Assembly: GCF_002843315.1 (NCBI RefSeq)
Contig: NZ_MVDD01000007.1
Span: forward strand, 186,001-250,000
DNA: 64,000 nt
Source of the DNA: Labilibaculum filiforme
GTDB lineage: Bacteria > Bacteroidota > Bacteroidia > Bacteroidales > Marinifilaceae
Reading direction: 5' to 3'
The notes under the pieces are model-generated. The model did not search any database, was not told the DNA's origin, and was given only the letters and a program-made list of their open reading frames with translations. This document shows, piece by piece, positions 1 through 8,845 of this stretch (positions are counted from its first letter, which is position 1; every line of letters starts with the position of its first letter). The position numbers and the translations under genes were made by a program.

Positions 1-953
1 CGTCCGTCTTTCCATGCAGTATATAATCTTGTATCCACCACTCTTTTCGAGACTTTACCATTGTGCTTATTAAAACACAACTGATCATTCGGCAGTAAAT
101 CCATACTTGTTCCACGAAAATCATCGTTCACTTTTACTTTACCTTCAACCAAGGTGGTCACTATTTCATTCTGATCATTATAAGCATTCACATTAAAGGA
201 AGTTCCCAGCACTTTCACTTCAACACTAGTTACATCCACAATAAATGGGTGCTCTTTATCTTTTGCTACTTCAAAAAACGCCTCTCCTTCCAATTGTACT
301 CTTCTATCGCCTGTTCCAAACTGCGAAGGGTATCTTAATTTAGAATTTGAATTCAACCAAATTTTGGTTCCATCGGCAAGAGTCAATTTATACTCCCCAC
401 CTTTAGGAATTATTATTGTATTATATACCAACTGATTCGCACTAGGTTTTTCAGTTGAATTCCGATAAACAAGCTCTTTCGAACTATTAGATATCTGCGT
501 ACCTTTTTCTTCTAAATTTACTTTTTCGCTTAATTGATATTTCTGTCCACCACTCAATACTAGTAAAGCTTGATTTTTACCTGGTAAAATACTTACTGGT
601 TCAACCTTTGCAGCAGTCTCATGAATAGTATATAAAAACCCACCAACACTAATGGCTACAATTAATACTGCAGCAATCTTCAATACTTGTTGTTTTAATT
701 GAATTCGCCTTTCTCTTTTTACTTTAGCTTGTATTTGTTTCCAAACCTCTTTTTTATTGGCACTTTCAAGTTTTGCTTCCTTATTGAAGTACAATTTCTC
801 AGGGTTTTGTGCAAGTTGATGAAACAGCACAAGATTCTCCTCCTTTGCATATTTCCACTCTTCCAAAAACTGCTCTTCTTCTGCATTCAGCTTCCCCTCA
901 AGCCTCTTTACAATCAAATCTGCAATTTTAAAACCAAATGGTAAATTGTTCAT
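1..953 (-). CDS. FecR-family anti-sigma factor (C-terminus cut by window edge)
   Basis: Inner-membrane anti-sigma factor expected to hold the neighbouring ECF sigma factor until an outer-membrane TonB receptor signals. The protein starts MNNLPFGFKIADLI (ATG at 953), has an N-terminal cytoplasmic helical part of about 90 residues, one membrane segment around residues 95-112 (IAAVLIVAISVGGFLYTI), then a periplasmic FecR domain with the typical run IIIPKGGEYKLTLADGT, WLNSNSKLRYPSQF and GEAFFEVAKD. About 317 codons are visible and no stop is reached, so the C-terminal part lies outside the window. It lies downstream of the sigma gene on the same strand, separated by a strong terminator-like hairpin. 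A SusC/SusD-type pair beyond the edge is usual for this arrangement but is not visible here. Confidence 0.93.
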   Translation of the reverse strand, partial: MNNLPFGFKIADLIVKRLEGKLNAEEEQFLEEWKYAKEENLVLFHQLAQNPEKLYFNKEAKLESANKKEVWKQIQAKVKRERRIQLKQQVLKIAAVLIVAISVGGFLYTIHETAAKVEPVSILPGKNQALLVLSGGQKYQLSEKVNLEEKGTQISNSSKELVYRNSTEKPSANQLVYNTIIIPKGGEYKLTLADGTKIWLNSNSKLRYPSQFGTGDRRVQLEGEAFFEVAKDKEHPFIVDVTSVEVKVLGTSFNVNAYNDQNEIVTTLVEGKVKVNDDFRGTSMDLLPNDQLCFNKHNGKVSKRVVDTRLYTAWKDG

Positions 954-1000
954 ATTACTATTTTCTGTGTGATTAACAGTTACTATAACAGGTGAGATAA

Positions 1001-1040
1001 AAAAAAGGGTGACAAAAGTTTTAACTTTTATCACCCTTTT
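1001..1040 (-). terminator. Terminator-like hairpin between sigma gene and fecR
   Basis: On the minus strand the arms AAAAAGGGTGATAAAAGTT and AACTTTTGTCACCCTTTTT pair almost completely around a two-base loop and are followed by a T tract. It lies about 30 bases after the sigma stop and about 50 bases before the fecR start, so it would act as a terminator or attenuator inside a two-gene unit. Confidence 0.8.
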
Positions 1041-1066
1041 TCTCCTGCAAGTATTTATTCCGACTT

Positions 1067-1621
1067 TTAAACGAAATATAATATCGTAAATAAATTCTTT
1101 AAGTTCTCTTTTAAAAACTTGCCTGCTCTTTGCTTTTGTGTCTTAACTGTATTGATAGAGATATCTAAATCTTCGGCAATTTCGGCATTCTTCAGCCCCT
1201 TTAAACTTAATAAATAAATCAGTCTAGCTGATTCTGGTAATTTCTGAACCGTATCTTTAATCATTCGACTTACCTCTTCCTCTATCACATTATGAAGAAA
1301 ATAATCTTCGTCGCAAATAGTTTTATTGACTTGTCCTTCGTACGATTTACGAACTTTTTGATGTTCGATTTGATTCAAACAAGAATTGCGAACCGTTTTG
1401 TATAAAAATGCACGCAATGCTGCTTCATGATAAAAAGTAGCTCTCTTTTCCCAAACTTTAATAAAACTTTCCTGAATAATATCCTCAACAATATCTTGTC
1501 CCGAAATATATTTTTGGCCAAACAAAAACAACACATCAAAATACTTGTCGTACAAGTGTTTAAACGAGTCTTGATTACCATTTCTAAATAAATTTAGAAA
1601 AGTTTGATCAAAAGTTTTCAT
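1067..1621 (-). CDS. ECF sigma factor, FecI-like (RNA polymerase sigma-70 family)
   Basis: A 184-residue sigma factor with region 2 (YDKYFDVLFLFGQKYISG, then DIIQESFIKVWEKR) and a C-terminal region 4 helix-turn-helix (LKNAEIAEDLDISINTVKT). Length and layout match the Bacteroidota FecI-like ECF group that pairs with FecR anti-sigma proteins and drives one TonB receptor operon. It is immediately upstream of such a FecR on the same strand. The start ATG at 1621 fits the usual N-terminus. The regulated target is not in this window. Confidence 0.93.
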   Translation of the reverse strand: MKTFDQTFLNLFRNGNQDSFKHLYDKYFDVLFLFGQKYISGQDIVEDIIQESFIKVWEKRATFYHEAALRAFLYKTVRNSCLNQIEHQKVRKSYEGQVNKTICDEDYFLHNVIEEEVSRMIKDTVQKLPESARLIYLLSLKGLKNAEIAEDLDISINTVKTQKQRAGKFLKENLKNLFTILYFV

Positions 1622-1749
1622 AGGTTATAGTGGTTAATAATAGTAAAATAGGGATAACAATATTATAAATTATTTTTAAAAGAATACATATTATGAATAA
1701 ACTATTTTCACTAAAGCTTTTAATCTTCAATTTTTACAGCACAAAAAAA

Positions 1750-1772
1750 ATGGATATTCAACGAACATCCAT
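1750..1772 (-). terminator. Terminator of the C1 peptidase gene
   Basis: On the minus strand ATGGAT pairs with ATCCAT over a short loop and is followed by eight T residues. It sits 20-45 bases beyond the peptidase stop codon. Confidence 0.75.
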
Positions 1773-1793
1773 TCACCTATTTAGTACTGTAAA

Positions 1794-2972
1794 TTACAAA
1801 GCCAATTTCTTCTTCAGCTCTTTTGGAACTGCATCTTTATGAATCATTATGGCAACTGTTTTAAGTTTCACATAAGCTTCGCTCATGTTTAAATAACCTC
1901 CAAATTGATTACTATTAGCTGCCCAAGAATTTTTTGTTTTATAATAAACCGTTCCATTTTGATCCTTAACAATTCCTGTTAAATGCATCAAATGATCATC
2001 TGTTGTTTCAAAATTATCAAAGGTAGTCTGACGAAGTTTTTGATCTACTTCCTGCTCGCTACTGGTAGTAGAATTCTCCTTTTCATTTTTAGCAAGACTA
2101 TTTTCCCACTTTGCAATTTCAGAATCGGTCATATCCACGGCTTTTTCAGCTGGTAGTGTTGCGTAACCATTTCGATGAGAAAAACCCGATTCGCTAACGT
2201 CTCCATCCCAACAAACCGAAAATCCATTCATCAAAGCATAGTTAATTACACTCATCATCTCCTCCATCGGAACATTGTAGTACAAATCATCCGACCAATT
2301 ATCCGGAATCTCTAAATTTACCAACTGATAATACGGATGATCATTATAGGAAGTCAATTCGATGTAATCGTTCGGATTAAAACCTAATTTCTTTGCATAC
2401 GAAACCGGTGTATACTTAGCTCCATCCATTTCAAAACTAGTTGGTACTTTTCCCATATAAGTATCTAATACTCCATTTACCGATTCCTCCCAAACTGGTG
2501 TGATTTTTCTATTTGGATTTTTAACGATTTCATCCATCATAGCTTTGGTTGATTGCACCATTTCTTTGTGAATATGAAAATCGCTTCCATATCTATTTCC
2601 TGAATAGATACTTTCCGGCACAAATCCATTCTCCTTCACCACATTTAAAACATCGTGAGCTTGTCCTCCTTCGCTATAATTTCCTTTTCCATGATAACGA
2701 AAATATCTTTTTGCTTTTTGAGAATAAGCCAAGCGAACGATATACATTTCTGACAAATCGATTTCCTTTTCTCCTAAACGAAGTAATTCTGTCTCGATAA
2801 ATGAAATACCAGCAAAACACCAGCAAGTACCAGTACTTTGTTGATTTTTGACTGAGCTTGTTGGAATATCTACTACTGTAGAATATTGCTTTTCGGTTGT
2901 TGTTTCCTGCGCTGTTATCAGATTATTACTACAAAAGACAAGAATAATGAGTACTAAAAGTATTTTCTTCAT
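1794..2972 (-). CDS. Secreted C1-family cysteine peptidase (bleomycin hydrolase / PepC-like)
   Basis: Papain-fold cysteine peptidase of 392 residues, probably exported. A signal peptide (MKKILLVLIILVFCSNNLIT) is followed by the active-site block QQSTGTCWCFAGISF, with the catalytic Cys near residue 50 and the oxyanion Gln just before it. Near the C-terminus DDHLMHLTG supplies the His and KNSWA the Asn, in the order seen in the bleomycin hydrolase/PepC group. The central region differs from classic PepC, and PepC itself is cytoplasmic, so the substrate is unknown. It follows the YjbR-like gene by 46 bases on the same strand and ends with its own terminator. Confidence 0.88.
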   Translation of the reverse strand: MKKILLVLIILVFCSNNLITAQETTTEKQYSTVVDIPTSSVKNQQSTGTCWCFAGISFIETELLRLGEKEIDLSEMYIVRLAYSQKAKRYFRYHGKGNYSEGGQAHDVLNVVKENGFVPESIYSGNRYGSDFHIHKEMVQSTKAMMDEIVKNPNRKITPVWEESVNGVLDTYMGKVPTSFEMDGAKYTPVSYAKKLGFNPNDYIELTSYNDHPYYQLVNLEIPDNWSDDLYYNVPMEEMMSVINYALMNGFSVCWDGDVSESGFSHRNGYATLPAEKAVDMTDSEIAKWENSLAKNEKENSTTSSEQEVDQKLRQTTFDNFETTDDHLMHLTGIVKDQNGTVYYKTKNSWAANSNQFGGYLNMSEAYVKLKTVAIMIHKDAVPKELKKKLAL

Positions 2973-3018
2973 AGTTTAATTCGTAATTGTTGTTAGTATT
3001 AAGATTTAAAGGAACTTA

Positions 3019-3384
3019 TTATTTAATCTGTTTCCAATTCCTTAATTCATTCTGTTTCGTTTTAGTCATTTTATTCACCACCTGATCGTACGAATCATCA
3101 ATCCACTCCTCAATTTGTTGGTTCGATACACTCCCATCTAACACTACTGTATTCCAATATTTTTTATTCATATGATATCCAGGCAATACCGATGAGTAAG
3201 CTTCTCTTAATTCAATGGCTTTTTCCGGCTCACATTTCACATTCATTCGAAGCTCTCCGGTAATATTTGTCAACAAAAACATCTTATCCAGCACCTTAAA
3301 AACTAAAGTTTCCTCATCAAAAGGAAATCCCTCGCTTACCGCAATTTTTGAAAGACAATACTCCCTCAGCTCCTCAATATTCAT
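3019..3384 (-). CDS. MmcQ/YjbR family protein
   Basis: A 121-residue protein of the YjbR (double-wing) fold family. Visible family hallmarks are EELREYCLSKIAVSEGFPF at the N-terminus, the FKVLDKMFLLT strand, the MNVKCEPEKAIELRE block, and MNKKYWNTVVLDGS followed by EEWIDDSYDQVVNKM. The family is widespread, and its proposed DNA-binding role is not well proven. A Bacteroidota -7-like box (TATATTTG on the minus strand, 3419-3426) lies about 35 bases upstream of the ATG. The next gene, the secreted peptidase, follows closely and may be co-transcribed, without an obvious functional link. Confidence 0.88.
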   Translation of the reverse strand: MNIEELREYCLSKIAVSEGFPFDEETLVFKVLDKMFLLTNITGELRMNVKCEPEKAIELREAYSSVLPGYHMNKKYWNTVVLDGSVSNQQIEEWIDDSYDQVVNKMTKTKQNELRNWKQIK

Positions 3385-3672
3385 TTGTATATGTTAGTTG
3401 GTTATTAAATCATGAAAACAAATATAAATACTTTTCAATAAAATTCTAAAATGCTAGGTGTTAAGATGAATAATACTCCTTTTTTAAGCCAAACCACAAG
3501 GAAAGCATAATTTTATTTAACCTTACTTAGAATATTTTAACTCTCTACTATACTGCCATTTAGATAATTTTATAGAATGTATTTTTCAATATTCGTAGAA
3601 ATGTTTTTTTTTTACTTAACCCAATTTTGTATATTTAGTTCACGTAAGAATGTTGAATAGATATATTTACCC

Positions 3673-4074
3673 ATGAAAGACACTGGCTACGCCCAAAAAT
3701 ATAATTGGAAAAACAAGCGAATTCTCATTGTAGAAGATGAAGAAATTAACAACATGTTTTTTGATGCAGCTCTTAGTAGAACTGAATCAAAATTGCTGTG
3801 GGCAAAAAATGGCAAAGAAGCAGTAGATATAATTGAAGCATCAGATAATATTGATGTGATTTTAATGGATATTCGATTACCAATAATGGATGGTTGCGAA
3901 GCCACACGTAGAATCAAAAAAAACCATAAAACAATTCCTATTATTGCACAAACTGCGTATGCACTTGAAGGAGATAAAGAACGTATTTTGGATGCTGGAT
4001 GTGATGATTATTTATCCAAACCTATTCGTTTTGAGGAACTTTTAGCTACTATCGATAAATACCTTGCCGATTAA
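3673..4074 (+). CDS. Stand-alone response regulator receiver domain (CheY-like)
   Basis: A 133-residue single receiver domain. The acidic pair is in ILIVEDEEINNMFF, the phospho-accepting Asp in VILMDIRLPIMDG, the Thr/Ser switch in IIAQTAYA, and the Lys in YLSKPIRFEE. There is no output domain, so it must act by protein-protein contact or by relaying phosphate. The sequence resembles receivers of hybrid kinases more than chemotaxis CheY. No kinase is adjacent; its stop codon overlaps that of the convergent yraN. Confidence 0.93.
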   Translation: MKDTGYAQKYNWKNKRILIVEDEEINNMFFDAALSRTESKLLWAKNGKEAVDIIEASDNIDVILMDIRLPIMDGCEATRRIKKNHKTIPIIAQTAYALEGDKERILDAGCDDYLSKPIRFEELLATIDKYLAD

Positions 4075-4436
4075 TCGATAGGTGCACTAAATGCATCTTC
4101 TATATGCTCAATTTCAAACTTTAAACCTTTTTTTATCACGCTAATAACATCAAAGCGTACTTCCTGTTCTATTTCTTTCGAATCAACATACCCTTGCGTA
4201 GCGCGCACCAAAAATTTTATTTTTGATAGTGTAATCGCATCTGCTGGATGCTCAAAATATTCGGTAGATCGTGATTTAACTTCTACCACTACCAAAAGAT
4301 TATCTTTTAGAGCTACAATATCCAGCTCTTTTTTTTGGTAGATCCAATTCCTATCAAGGATTCGATACCCACATTTAAGAAGATAATTTGTAGCAAGATC
4401 TTCACCTAATTTCCCTAAATCATTGTGTTCTGCCAT
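4071..4436 (-). CDS. YraN family protein (UPF0102, endonuclease-like fold)
   Basis: A 121-residue UPF0102 protein. The N-terminus LGKLGEDLATNYLLKCGYRI, then ELDIVALKDNLLVVVEVKSR carries the E...D...ExK residues of a restriction-endonuclease-like core, followed by KIKFLVRATQGYV and VRFDVISV. The family is related to Holliday junction resolvases by fold, but its job is unsettled. It starts 7 bases after the LD-carboxypeptidase gene, so the two are likely co-transcribed. Its TAA and that of the receiver gene share the four bases TTAA at 4071-4074. Confidence 0.93.
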   Translation of the reverse strand: MAEHNDLGKLGEDLATNYLLKCGYRILDRNWIYQKKELDIVALKDNLLVVVEVKSRSTEYFEHPADAITLSKIKFLVRATQGYVDSKEIEQEVRFDVISVIKKGLKFEIEHIEDAFSAPID

Positions 4437-4443
4437 ATTTAAC

Positions 4444-5361
4444 TTATTTCCCTACCTTATCCCAAATAAATTTCGCTCCCTTTTCACTAACATCCATTTT
4501 TAGGAATCTTCCAAATGGCAAAGCCCAATTTTCCTGAATATGTCCTGCCGGAAAATCAAATACAACAGGGTAGGAGTAATTATCAATCGACTCCAAAATT
4601 ATTTCATAAGCCGTTTTCCCAAATTCAGGAATTCCAGCTTTCATCCCGCTCATTCCACCAACAATCAATCCCTGCAGTTCTGATAACTTTCCACCCATTT
4701 TAAAATTCCGCATCATCCGATCCAAATGATAGAGCTCTTCTCCAACATCTTCTATAAAAAGAATTTTTCCATGAGTTTCAAAATCCAGTGCAGTTCCTCT
4801 TAAGCTATATAAAATAGACAAATTTCCACCTACCAATTCTCCCTCAGTCCTTCCCATACGATTTAACGAATGAGAAACAATTTCATAATTCTGAAAATTT
4901 CCCGATAAAGATTGAAAAAGTGTAGATATGGAATTATTTACATCCACATCGGAAGGAAAATTAATAGGCATAGTAGCATGTAAACTTTCTACTCCCAATA
5001 TATTATTCAAATAGCTATGAAACACAGTAATATCGCTATATCCAACTATCCATTTAGGACTGCGAATGAATAAGTCAAAATCTAAATGCTCTAGTATTCG
5101 CACACTTCCATATCCACCTCGTGCACAAAGAATTGCTTTTATTTCAGGATCATCAAGCATAAGTTGAAAATCGCGTAAGCGATCCATATCACAACCTGCA
5201 AACTGATTATCCACATCAAAAACATGATTTCCTAAAACTACTTTATATCCAGCAAGCTCTAATTTACTCACTGCAACTCCCACTTTTTCTGGATTAATTT
5301 TTCCTGCTGGAGAAATGATTCCAATTTTATCTCCTTTTAGTAAAGCAGCCGGCTGATACAT
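4444..5361 (-). CDS. ldcA: LD-carboxypeptidase (muramoyltetrapeptide carboxypeptidase, S66 family)
   Basis: A 305-residue serine peptidase that removes the terminal D-alanine from tetrapeptides during peptidoglycan recycling. The N-terminus GDKIGIISPAGKI is typical. The nucleophile Ser lies in CARGGYGSVRIL, the Glu in ILFIEDVGEELYHLDRM and the His in FDFPAGHIQENWALPFG, giving the S66 Ser-Glu-His set. Length matches the family. No signal peptide is visible, so it is cytoplasmic. It is followed by yraN on the same strand. Confidence 0.93.
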   Translation of the reverse strand: MYQPAALLKGDKIGIISPAGKINPEKVGVAVSKLELAGYKVVLGNHVFDVDNQFAGCDMDRLRDFQLMLDDPEIKAILCARGGYGSVRILEHLDFDLFIRSPKWIVGYSDITVFHSYLNNILGVESLHATMPINFPSDVDVNNSISTLFQSLSGNFQNYEIVSHSLNRMGRTEGELVGGNLSILYSLRGTALDFETHGKILFIEDVGEELYHLDRMMRNFKMGGKLSELQGLIVGGMSGMKAGIPEFGKTAYEIILESIDNYSYPVVFDFPAGHIQENWALPFGRFLKMDVSEKGAKFIWDKVGK

Positions 5362-5563
5362 ATCTATTTAGTTTTTTGAAGTAAGCACAAATTAAGAATA
5401 AAATACAAATGGATAACTACGTTTTTGCCAATTCTATCTTATCTTTGCAAACAATTCTGGTTGAAAAACCGAATTTCGATCAATAATAAGTAACCAAAAT
5501 TAACAGAGGAATCCCTTTTCTCAAAACAATAAAGGAAATTCCTTAAGAAAAATAAAATCTCAA

Positions 5564-7594
5564 ATGAAGAAATTTAATAGAACACTTGTTACTACGGCTT
5601 TACCTTATGCAAATGGACCAGTTCATATTGGACATTTAGCAGGTGTATATGTTCCTGCAGATATCTATACAAGATATCTTAGAATGAAAGGAGAAGATGT
5701 ACTACTAATTGGAGGTTCTGACGAACATGGTGTACCTATTACAATCAAGGCTCAAAAAGAAGGTATTACTCCACAAGATGTAGTGGACAAGTATCACAAT
5801 ATTATCAAAGATTCATTTGAGAAATTTGGAATTACCTTCGACATATACTCTAGAACAAGTTCACCAGTTCATCACGAAACTGCATCTAATTTTTTTAAAA
5901 CCTTAAATGACAAAGGGGAGTTTATTGTAAAAACAAGTGAGCAGTATTACGATTCCCAAGCAAATCAATTCCTTGCCGACAGATATATTACTGGAACTTG
6001 TCCGCATTGTAATAGTGAAGGTGCATATGGCGACCAATGTGAAAGTTGTGGTACCTCATTAAATGCTACGGATCTAATCAATCCTACTTCTTCAATTACC
6101 GGAAATAAACCTGAATTAAAAGAAACTAAACACTGGTATTTACCTTTAGACAAATATGAAAATCAGTTAAAAAGCTGGATTTTAGAAGAACACAAAGAAT
6201 GGAAACCTAATGTTTACGGACAATGTAAATCGTGGTTAGATACTGGTTTACATCCAAGAGCAGTAACCCGAGATCTTAATTGGGGAGTTCCTGTTCCTGC
6301 TGAAGGTGCTGAAGGAAAAGTTCTTTACGTTTGGTTTGATGCTCCAATAGGCTATATATCAGCCACTAAAGAATTAACACCAGATTGGGAAAAATACTGG
6401 AAAGCTGATGATTCAAAAATGGTTCATTTTATTGGTAAAGATAATATTGTATTCCACTGCATTATTTTCCCTGCAATGCTAAAAGCGGAAGGATCGTATA
6501 TTTTACCAGAAAATGTTCCTGCTAATGAATTCCTAAATTTAGAAGGCGATAAAATTTCGACCAGCAGAAATTGGGCGGTTTGGTTACACGAATACTTAGA
6601 AGAATTCCCTGATAAACAAGATGTTTTAAGATATGTTTTAACTGCAAATGCTCCAGAAACAAAGGATAATGACTTTACTTGGAAAGATTTTCAGGCTAGA
6701 AATAACAATGAATTGGTAGCAATTCTTGGCAACTTTGTGAATCGTGCTTTGGTGCTAACACACAAATACTATAAGGGAATAATTCCTGCACAAGGAGAAT
6801 TAACCGATTTCGATAAAGAAACATTAGCTCAAATTCCTGTTTTTAAAGAACAAGTGGAGAAGAATCTTGAAACCTATCATTTTCGAGAAGCATTAAAAGA
6901 AGCTATGGGTTTAGCACGATTAGGAAATAAATATTTGGCAGATACCGAACCTTGGAAATTGATTAAGACCGATGAAGAAAGGGTGAAAACAATCATGAAT
7001 ATTAGTCTTCAGATTACAGCGAACCTATCTACTTTAATAGAACCATTTCTGCCGTTTACTGCAATCAAGCTTCGCCAATTTTTAAATATTGAGCCACTTG
7101 CTTGGCAAAATATTGGTGCTAATGTAATTGCAGATCATCACCAAATAAATACAGCATCTTTACTTTTCGAAAAAATTGAAGATGAAACTATTCAAGCCCA
7201 AGTAGATAAACTTTTAACTACAAAAGCCTCTAACGAAGCAGAAAAACGAGTTGTTGCTCCGGCAAAAGAAAATATTAATTTCGATGATTTTATGAAATTA
7301 GATATTCGAGTTGGTACAATTACTGCCGCTGAAAAAGTAGCAAAAACAAAAAAATTATTAAAGTTAACTGTTGATACTGGAATCGATCAAAGAACTGTAG
7401 TTTCGGGTATAGCAGAACACTACACTTCGGAAGAAATTATTGGTAAACAAGTTAGTATACTTGTAAATCTGGAACCAAAAAAATTAAAAGGAATTGAATC
7501 TCAGGGGATGATTTTAATGGCTGAAGATGCCGACGGAAAATTATCTTTTGTTTCTCCAGACACAAAAATAAAACCAGGTTCTGAAATAAGATAA
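5564..7594 (+). CDS. metG: Methionyl-tRNA synthetase
   Basis: Charges tRNA-Met with methionine. The 676-residue protein has the HIGH motif at residues 21-24 ([14 protein letters not shown]) and a zinc knuckle in the connective peptide ([18 protein letters not shown], residues about 147-165). The KMSKS loop is in the variant form DKISTSRNW (about residue 331), and an EMAPII/Trbp111-like tRNA-binding domain follows at the C-terminus ([14 protein letters not shown], from about 573). This is the full-length class Ia form with the C-terminal dimer/tRNA-binding appendix. A TATCTTTG -7-like box at 5440-5447 suggests a leader of about 110 bases. A terminator follows. Confidence 0.97.
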   Translation: MKKFNRTLVTTALPYANGPVHIGHLAGVYVPADIYTRYLRMKGEDVLLIGGSDEHGVPITIKAQKEGITPQDVVDKYHNIIKDSFEKFGITFDIYSRTSSPVHHETASNFFKTLNDKGEFIVKTSEQYYDSQANQFLADRYITGTCPHCNSEGAYGDQCESCGTSLNATDLINPTSSITGNKPELKETKHWYLPLDKYENQLKSWILEEHKEWKPNVYGQCKSWLDTGLHPRAVTRDLNWGVPVPAEGAEGKVLYVWFDAPIGYISATKELTPDWEKYWKADDSKMVHFIGKDNIVFHCIIFPAMLKAEGSYILPENVPANEFLNLEGDKISTSRNWAVWLHEYLEEFPDKQDVLRYVLTANAPETKDNDFTWKDFQARNNNELVAILGNFVNRALVLTHKYYKGIIPAQGELTDFDKETLAQIPVFKEQVEKNLETYHFREALKEAMGLARLGNKYLADTEPWKLIKTDEERVKTIMNISLQITANLSTLIEPFLPFTAIKLRQFLNIEPLAWQNIGANVIADHHQINTASLLFEKIEDETIQAQVDKLLTTKASNEAEKRVVAPAKENINFDDFMKLDIRVGTITAAEKVAKTKKLLKLTVDTGIDQRTVVSGIAEHYTSEEIIGKQVSILVNLEPKKLKGIESQGMILMAEDADGKLSFVSPDTKIKPGSEIR

Positions 7595-7614
7595 CTCAAA
7601 ATTGAAGTAAAAAG

Positions 7615-7647
7615 AAAAGCGCTTTACAATGGAAAGCGCTTTTTTTT
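7615..7647 (+). terminator. Bidirectional terminator between metG and the SPOR gene
   Basis: AAAAGCGCTTT and AAAGCGCTTTT pair over a short loop, with eight T residues on the plus strand and a T-rich tract on the minus strand. It serves two convergent genes. Confidence 0.88.
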
Positions 7648-7653
7648 AATTCT

Positions 7654-8598
7654 TTATTTTTCTAGAATCCAGCAAAACGCTTTCGAATTCTTAGCAATTA
7701 CTTGTTTCTTAAAATGATCTGCATCTGTTCTTTTTTCAAACTGATTAATTGCAACAGAATATAGATTTTTATTTTTTATTATTACTGCCGGATAAGACTT
7801 GGAAATTAATTCTTGTTTCAAAATCTCTGCATTTTCAATGGAAGTAAAGCTACCTGAAATTAAATAAAACTTTCCCTCTTGCAAATCATCCAGTTTCGCT
7901 TCTTTTCTAAGTTTAGGCTCAAATCTCACCATTTCTTCAGGTGGCGAAATTACAGGCTTTAACGGAACAATTTTCTCCGTAATTTCCTTTTTACCTTCCA
8001 ATAATCCTAAAGAAGCCTCATTACCCATAAACGAACGTTCGGTATTCATAGGAAGCAAAGCAATAGTTAGCAGAAATGGAATTGTTGCCGCAGCATACCA
8101 CAAACGCTTTGTAGTAAAAAGACTTCTTACTTTAACTTGCGATATAATTGCTGGATGCACCTTTTCTTCAGTAAATACCGAAAGTTGAGGAAGCTCTATT
8201 TGCTCCATACCAAACGCATCCACCAAAAAATTAAGCTCTTTAGATGGCTCAAACAGCATATTATGCCTTCTATCGTTATAAAAACATCCTACCTGATTCA
8301 ATACAACTCTTTCGCCACGTTGAATTCGCACACGAATATCTTCAGTAAAAAACTGAACCGATTTTGTAGCCTCTGAATAACTCAAATTTTCCGATTCGGC
8401 CAATCTATTAATCAGTAAACCATCGTTTTTCGATAAATTACGGTTAAATCCAATAGTTTTGGATGGAGGAGATACAATATTTAAACTATTGTTGATATGT
8501 GCAGGTTTATAGTTGGCTACAAAGCCACCAAACCCAGGCAATATCACACAATCGTGAATAAATAAGAGGTCTTTAATATATTTTGATACTTCCAGCAT
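7654..8598 (-). CDS. HU-CCDC81 and SPOR domain membrane protein
   Basis: A 314-residue single-pass membrane protein. The N-terminal 140 residues resemble the bacterial HU-CCDC81 domains of Bacteroidota (MLEVSKYIKDLLFIHDC, ILPGFGGFVANY, then GERVVLNQVGCF). A membrane segment follows at about 167-183 (LWYAAATIPFLLTIALLP), then a linker and a C-terminal SPOR-like peptidoglycan-binding domain (about 240-314, GKFYLISGSFTSIENAE). It could link a cytoplasmic HU-like domain to the cell wall, perhaps at the division site; this is inference. The ATG at 8598 is chosen over an upstream TTG (8607), because that TTG lies within the promoter -7 box and the MLEVSKYI start is typical. Confidence 0.88.
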   Translation of the reverse strand: MLEVSKYIKDLLFIHDCVILPGFGGFVANYKPAHINNSLNIVSPPSKTIGFNRNLSKNDGLLINRLAESENLSYSEATKSVQFFTEDIRVRIQRGERVVLNQVGCFYNDRRHNMLFEPSKELNFLVDAFGMEQIELPQLSVFTEEKVHPAIISQVKVRSLFTTKRLWYAAATIPFLLTIALLPMNTERSFMGNEASLGLLEGKKEITEKIVPLKPVISPPEEMVRFEPKLRKEAKLDDLQEGKFYLISGSFTSIENAEILKQELISKSYPAVIIKNKNLYSVAINQFEKRTDADHFKKQVIAKNSKAFCWILEK

Positions 8599-8604
8599 AA
8601 TACA

Positions 8605-8634
8605 CAAATATAGTCAAAAATACATACCTCTCAA
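8605..8634 (-). promoter_or_regulatory. Bacteroidota-type promoter directly abutting the HU-SPOR start codon
   Basis: On the minus strand TTG (8634-8632), 19 bases, then TATATTTG (8612-8605) match the phylum consensus TTG-N19-TAnnTTTG. Only six bases separate the -7 box from the ATG, so the transcript would have almost no leader. Confidence 0.7.
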
Positions 8635-8845
8635 ACCGAAAACCCCCTAAAAAAAATAATTAACTATAAACCAAGCTTTTCGCAATACAAAAAGAAATTT
8701 ACAAGTCTAAATACAAATAAGTTATCAAGGAAATTATTGTATTTTTGATGAACATCGAAATAATTATCAACTGTTTCCACTATTTTTCTCCTTTAAAAAT
8801 AGCTTAAGCATTTTAAAGGTGTATCACTTTAAAAATTATCTGAAC

